DNA of 52,500 bases. Source: Glandiceps talaboti (lineage: Eukaryota; Hemichordata; Enteropneusta; Spengelidae). The stretch is from positions 4,445,001-4,497,500 of the forward strand of contig NC_135559.1 in assembly GCF_964340395.1 (NCBI RefSeq). The letters run 5' to 3'. Shown in pieces: positions 47,401 to 52,500 of the stretch. The position numbers and the translations under genes were made by a program. A model generated the notes under the pieces. The model saw only the letters and a program-made list of their open reading frames with translations. It ran no database searches and was not told where the DNA came from. Within the stretch, counting starts at the first letter, position 1; every line of letters begins with the position of its first letter.

Positions 47401-50230
47401 TAAACTGATCAGAAGCACGTTAGTCAGAACTGTATGGTAATCGCACGACGGTAAGCGTGAACTGCACAGAGCGTGAAGGTTGACAAGTTGATTACCCCCG
47501 GTGGTCATCAAGCATGGATTCCCATATGTGCCCCGCCCTCCTCCAGGTTGTTATATAACTCAGCGATCCTGTAACTTTAGGGATCAACATTTTATGAAAC
47601 TATACTCTAATGTAAATTGTCCTACACTGGACAAGTGTTGTGTACTAGAGTTGCTCCGTGCCCCCCTCCCCAATATTTCATATGGGGGTATGTGACCCTT
47701 CCTGCTGCCTGTGCTACAATACAAAAAAGACCTATTAAGGATTTCCAGTCACAAACAGATCCGTATTCATAGTTTAAGGATTATAGATGGTGTCCCCCGG
47801 GTTGCATTGCATCATGCATGTCATTGTCTGAATTTGTCATGAGAGAAAAATCTTCCAGTCATTTACCTTTATTCCGTTGCTGTGAAGATTTTTCTAAAGC
47901 ATAGGGGTGTTCCCAAAAAGCAACGCCCATAATATATTTGCCTGAATGAAAATAAAACATTGAGGAATAATATAGCAGTATACTGCATGTTCCCACATAC
48001 CATTTGTTCAAGACTCAAAGGCAAGGTTTGGTCATTTTTTCTCAGAAGCTGATGTGGTTAGTTTTCCTTAGAAAGGTAGTCTAGTTACTATACATGTAGT
48101 CATTTTCATTTTCTATGATCTCGTCTCCATGTATAGTCAAACGGACAAATTTTACTGAAAATCTAGCTAAATCTCCTGCTGGGGAAAGGGTGGACAGCGC
48201 ATGCCAATAGTAATCCATCACACACTGACAGGTGGTTGTAATTGGTTCCGTCATTCAGTTTACTACAAAGTCAACCTCCGGTTCGAAGGAAAGTCAAGTG
48301 AGGACGTGATAACGTCATTACATTTATATCAATGCTCCAATAACATTAAACTAATGCAGTTGGTGGTATAAACAGAATGCTGTTGTTCTAGAGAAATCCA
48401 TTTGACTATATACCGTATACGGTGGAAATGACTTAGAAATGGAACACTACATAGGTTTGTTCATGAATGGTTTAATACAGTAGAAAACAGCAATGTTAGA
48501 ATTTACATTCAGCAAGCAGTATGAGTAACAGTTTGTACAGGAATACCATTTAACATTTGACATCACCTCATTTATGTTTATTGCTGTGATCTTAATTTAT
48601 ATGTGTCAGGTGATATTCATTTTACGCTGCATTTCAATTAAGGATTTAGTCGATGAAAACAAAAATTCTGAGGTTGTGATGAAATCGACAAAGAGAGTAT
48701 TATTGTTATGTCTAGATAGAGGATGATTTGTGACATCCATATGTACATATACCGTATCATGCATACATTGAAGTGTAAAGTAGTCTATGATACAGTGACA
48801 TTATGTTGAACCATGACTTACAGGATGTATACGGTAACTAATACCAGAATTCATGATATATACAGTACTTCCTTATACCCCTAAACTCTGTAAGAAAGGT
48901 ACACTAATTTTAAAACATGTTTGCAGATTCCAATATCACAGAAATGATATGTATTTTTATATAACTAAATATTTTTATATAAATAAATATTTTAAATATT
49001 TTTATAAATATTTTAAAATATATAATTTGAATATTTTTATTTTTTTATATATTTTTGTAGAGCTTAAAACTACACTAGCTGTACCTGGAATATAGTTTTT
49101 TTCAATCAAACAACAATATATTCATTGAAAATTTTAAAATACCAATAATTAGACATTGTATATGTTAATTAGAAGTTAATTTTTTCCACAAGTAGTATAG
49201 TCTCAGATTTAAATTATGATTGCATTGGAGCTACTAATATTACTAATATTATGGTGCAAACTGAAAAAAGAAGAATTTGATTGGATTTATGACGTTATCG
49301 TGCTATATAATGTGTACAGTTGAACAAATACATTTACCCAGAGTTGATTCAATACTGTTCAGGGTGTACAATATTATGAGTAAGTCAATTATATCTAACG
49401 AGACTGAGTCGCATAAAATTTTGCAATTGTATTAGTACACTACAGACTGTAATTACATGATTATGTCTCATCATGTATGACATCCTTGGGTGTGTATGAA
49501 TATATTAAAATTCTACTAGAGGGTAAGTGACCATTTAAAATAATTTAAATCCATAAACAATACTCAATGACATAAGGAATAAATAATTGCACTCTATTTC
49601 AGACTAAAGAAAGAGAGTGTGCATACAACTAAAATACAATTCTTAAAACTTAATTTTTTGATACATAAATATGTAATCATATTTTTTTATGACGTGTGTA
49701 ATTCATGTATGAAACACATTATTTAATGATTAGATAATTAATATTTGTTTTGTCAACGATGAAATATCAGTCACATTATAAGTGTTGTTTTGGAAGTGCT
49801 TATTTCTTTTCCAATTAATGAGTTTACAAGTAGATCTGTTTATTTCTTCAACACTTGAATGAATTAAAGGGGTAGGTTTCAATCCCAGGTCATTGCATTA
49901 GTATTATCTTAATAATTATTCTTTTGTTGTGGACTATCATTTTCTATAATTCTGTTATTATTATTATTATTATTCATTTATTAGTCTTCAAAGGATATAT
50001 AGTTTACAGCTCACAACTGTACAGAATGAATAAAAATAATATTCACAAAACTTGTCAAAAGGGTGAATAAAAACAAAGACAAGCTACACAAATTCAAAAA
50101 TGTTCTGCCAAAGAACTGATACTCACACTGAGATTTGACTCCAAATCTGAACTGGGCGTTTGAAAACTGTAATTTCCACTTTCATTTCCTACTTCCTGTA
50201 TTGTTAGTCATATAGATATGGATTACTTTC
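47400..50230. other. Intergenic, no gene seen
   Basis: No conserved exon recognised. It includes a half copy of fold-back family A (47,939-47,985: GCCTGAATGAAAATAAAACA then TTGAGGAATAA) and a very AT-rich block at 48,950-49,060 of TTTTATATAAATA-type repeats. Confidence 0.55.
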
Positions 50231-50400
50231 ACTGTTTTTGATAAAGGTTGGGGAACCCCGGTAACAGAAAGGGAGAAAGGGGTTAAAAATGGCAATGTTT
50301 AATTTCCCCATAGAGTCTATGGTGAATTTGTTTAGGAACCCCAGGTAGAATGACATGGGAACCCTGGTAGATTTTACCTACTTACCACCCTTGACAAAAA
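50231..50400. repeat. Dispersed ~155-bp repeat, copy 2
   Basis: Same orientation and order of blocks as 6,051-6,206. Confidence 0.8.
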
Positions 50401-51711
50401 CCTTGATTCACTTGTTGGGGAGGTCTGTCTTGTAGGCAGCGCCCCCAGTGGCAAGAGTCTGGGTAACCGAAACTAGATTGCTGTTGTAGATACACTGTAT
50501 TACATGGAAAAGTAAATCAACAGGATATGTCAACTTTTCAAATCATACAATATGTTGAACTTTGACCTTTCCTCATAAATGATGGATTTCTTAAAATAGA
50601 TACCCTTTGTTTTCATAAATACATGTATCTGTATGATAAGATTGAGATACCAGTATCATTATCCTGGGCTGTTTATAGCATACATGTACAAGTTTCATAT
50701 AATCTTTCGTTCGAAACTGTCTCAGATTCAACATCACTGTTGCATTTATAACCCACCTTTATACATGGCCATGGGGACGGTTTAGCTGAATTTGTCTGAA
50801 GCCAAGGTATTTACTGTATTGCAAGTTGATCAACATAATGATATTCTTATTCACTGTATCTCCTCGCCCCTGTTGTTGTTGTTGTTGTTGTTGTTATTAT
50901 TGTTGTTGTTGTTGTTGTGTGCATATGATGAGCTATACTTTATTTTTATCATAACTAGTAATATTAAATAGGTAAAGGCTGAGTTTATAGTTTTATACAT
51001 TTTGGGGCATAATTTTTGCTGTATATTCAAAAGGTACTACTAAGTCTAACTCACACTCACAGTGTTCTACTTTAATACTGAAGTATATGTACTCATCACT
51101 TGCAATGATGGACTGAACTCAAATTAGTTCAACTTATAAACTAACCAATGACATAATTTATCATATATATAACATGTTTAGATATGAACAGTGTCAAGGA
51201 AAACCCTACTGTGCTATTAAAGTGGCCATATGATATGGATGAGGATTGGGTATTTATTGTGGATGTTTAATTTATAAAACGATTTTATCATGGCTTCCTA
51301 CGTGAAAAATCAATGCAAATTTTGCAAAAAGCTAAAAAATATGAAATAAGTTTGTTATTTTGCGTACAGTAACAAACATTTTACACATTTATTAATCATT
51401 TGCAATTTATTGAATTACAAACACAAGCTCAGCCTGAGACTTAGTCAATACTGTTTCATATTGGTTTTTCAAATAGGATGCCGTGATAAAATTGTTTTAT
51501 GAACTAAACTTCCAAACTAAATACCAAATCCTCAATCCATATGGCTACTTTTTTAAAAACTGTTCTTACAATACTAGTGGCATGGAAGGCATGCATTAAT
51601 ATTAATATTATTATTATTACTAGAATGTTATAATACAGGTTTTATGTAAATATTCATCATAACATACCCAAGAGGAAAAGTGTACTATATTATAATAAAA
51701 TTATATGGGTT
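50401..51711. other. Intergenic, with a (TTG)n microsatellite at 50,871-50,917
   Basis: No gene is visible. TTG/TTA trinucleotides at 50,871-50,917 and ATT trinucleotides at 51,598-51,620 are the only clear structures. Confidence 0.6.
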
Positions 51712-51925
51712 GTCAATGGCTGAGTGATTAAACCACTTGCCTCTTACCACTGCGGTTGGGGTTTGAATCCCATTCAGGGTTTGATTAAATTTACCACGCT
51801 GTTAGTAAGAAGAGTGTCATTCAGTTTGACCGAACAACGCTGGTTTCCTCCTGCATTAACACTGAACCCATGAGGGATGGCCCTCACTGGACTTCTTGGG
51901 AGACAAGTGTTTATATAAAGATTTT
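51712..51925 (+). mobile_element. tRNA-headed SINE
   Basis: ATGGCTGAGTGATTAAACCA (A box) is followed by CTTGCCTCTTACCA and GGTTTGAATCCC (B box). A tail follows with GGTTTCCTCCTGCATTAACA and TGGACTTCTTGGGAGACAAG. The acceptor stem of a true tRNA is absent. It shares its head with 28,487-28,592. Confidence 0.7.
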
Positions 51926-52500
51926 TATACTAACAGTAATAATGTATGTTTTGATTACAATTGAGATTAGTACCAGGGTAGTTGTATACAGACTTAGCAG
52001 TTTATACAAACAACTAAGCCAGCTAGCCAAGACTCTATCCTATAGGTAGTGTAATTCAAAACTGATTTAATTTGTATATTAATTTGTATTGAAACTTTAT
52101 AACACTGTTTCAAATTACTTTTATTAATAATATTATTCTTCGTTATATTTTTGACGATCACATGCTCGAAATGTACATCATTACTATTAGTATAATATAG
52201 TTTAGCTGGGTATCTTGATATTCATTATTATTTTTTTCATTAATATTATGTTTCAACTCGTTGAATAGTTATTGTTGTTGTTTTGTTTTGTAGTCTTTAT
52301 TATGATGTGTAATGTTACTTTTGAAAAGCCTATAAGTGTTATTATTATGATTTTTTTTCCAATTTTATTTTATTTGTACCTTTAACAAATCCCCAGGGTT
52401 TTGTTACGTGTAATCAATAAATAAATAGATATTCAGTATATGTTGATTCATAACCTTTCATTCCAATGATACCCCATAAACTATAGTATACTCATGCATT
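51926..52500. other. Intergenic edge, no gene seen
   Basis: AT-rich with ATT repeats. AATAAATAAA at about 52,418 could be a stray polyadenylation signal, but no gene precedes it in the window. Confidence 0.5.

Noticed and set aside
51712-51790. tRNA gene
   Set aside because: A and B boxes are present, but flanking acceptor-stem pairing is not, and a SINE tail follows.

Overview
The window is nuclear DNA from an intron-rich animal. It is AT-rich and full of short tandem repeats and small interspersed elements, and all three genes recognised are animal genes with many GT-AG introns. The genes are long and slowly evolving, a ciliary AKAP14 is present, and the repeats look like those of marine invertebrates. 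A marine deuterostome (hemichordate, echinoderm or amphioxus-like) or a lophotrochozoan is therefore more likely than an insect or nematode. I cannot name the species.

Layout. 1-5,885 is intergenic or 3' flank, with microsatellites, two fold-back elements and two minisatellites. 5,886-16,856 (minus) is CDC16/APC6, rebuilt as 16 coding exons and 588 codons plus stop. 16,857-17,843 is a short head-to-head spacer that probably holds both promoters. 17,844-20,831 (plus) is AKAP14, 3 coding exons and 190 residues. 20,832-26,548 is a gene-poor spacer. 26,549-46,097 (minus) is TMTC4, 15 coding exons per transcript and 794 residues, plus one alternative exon. 46,098-47,400 is a CpG-richer presumed promoter carrying a TCTCGCGAGA palindrome. 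47,400-52,500 is intergenic with dispersed repeats and a tRNA-headed SINE.

The three genes have unrelated jobs: a cell-cycle ubiquitin ligase scaffold, a ciliary PKA anchor, and an ER O-mannosyltransferase of the cadherin pathway. CDC16 and AKAP14 may share regulation through the spacer.

The strongest new observation is in TMTC4. Two consecutive homologous exons (32,021-32,135 and 30,237-30,351) are both exactly 115 nt with identical intron phases. They encode alternative versions of the same TPR segment. Including both or skipping both creates an early stop, which is the signature of mutually exclusive splicing. The second is a tandem array in the intron after TMTC4 exon 10 (33,768-34,116). 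Each unit is a copy of that exon's own 3' end plus its 5' splice site. A single decayed copy of the same kind of event lies next to CDC16 exon 8. Several fold-back (MITE-like) families have multiple copies inside the introns.
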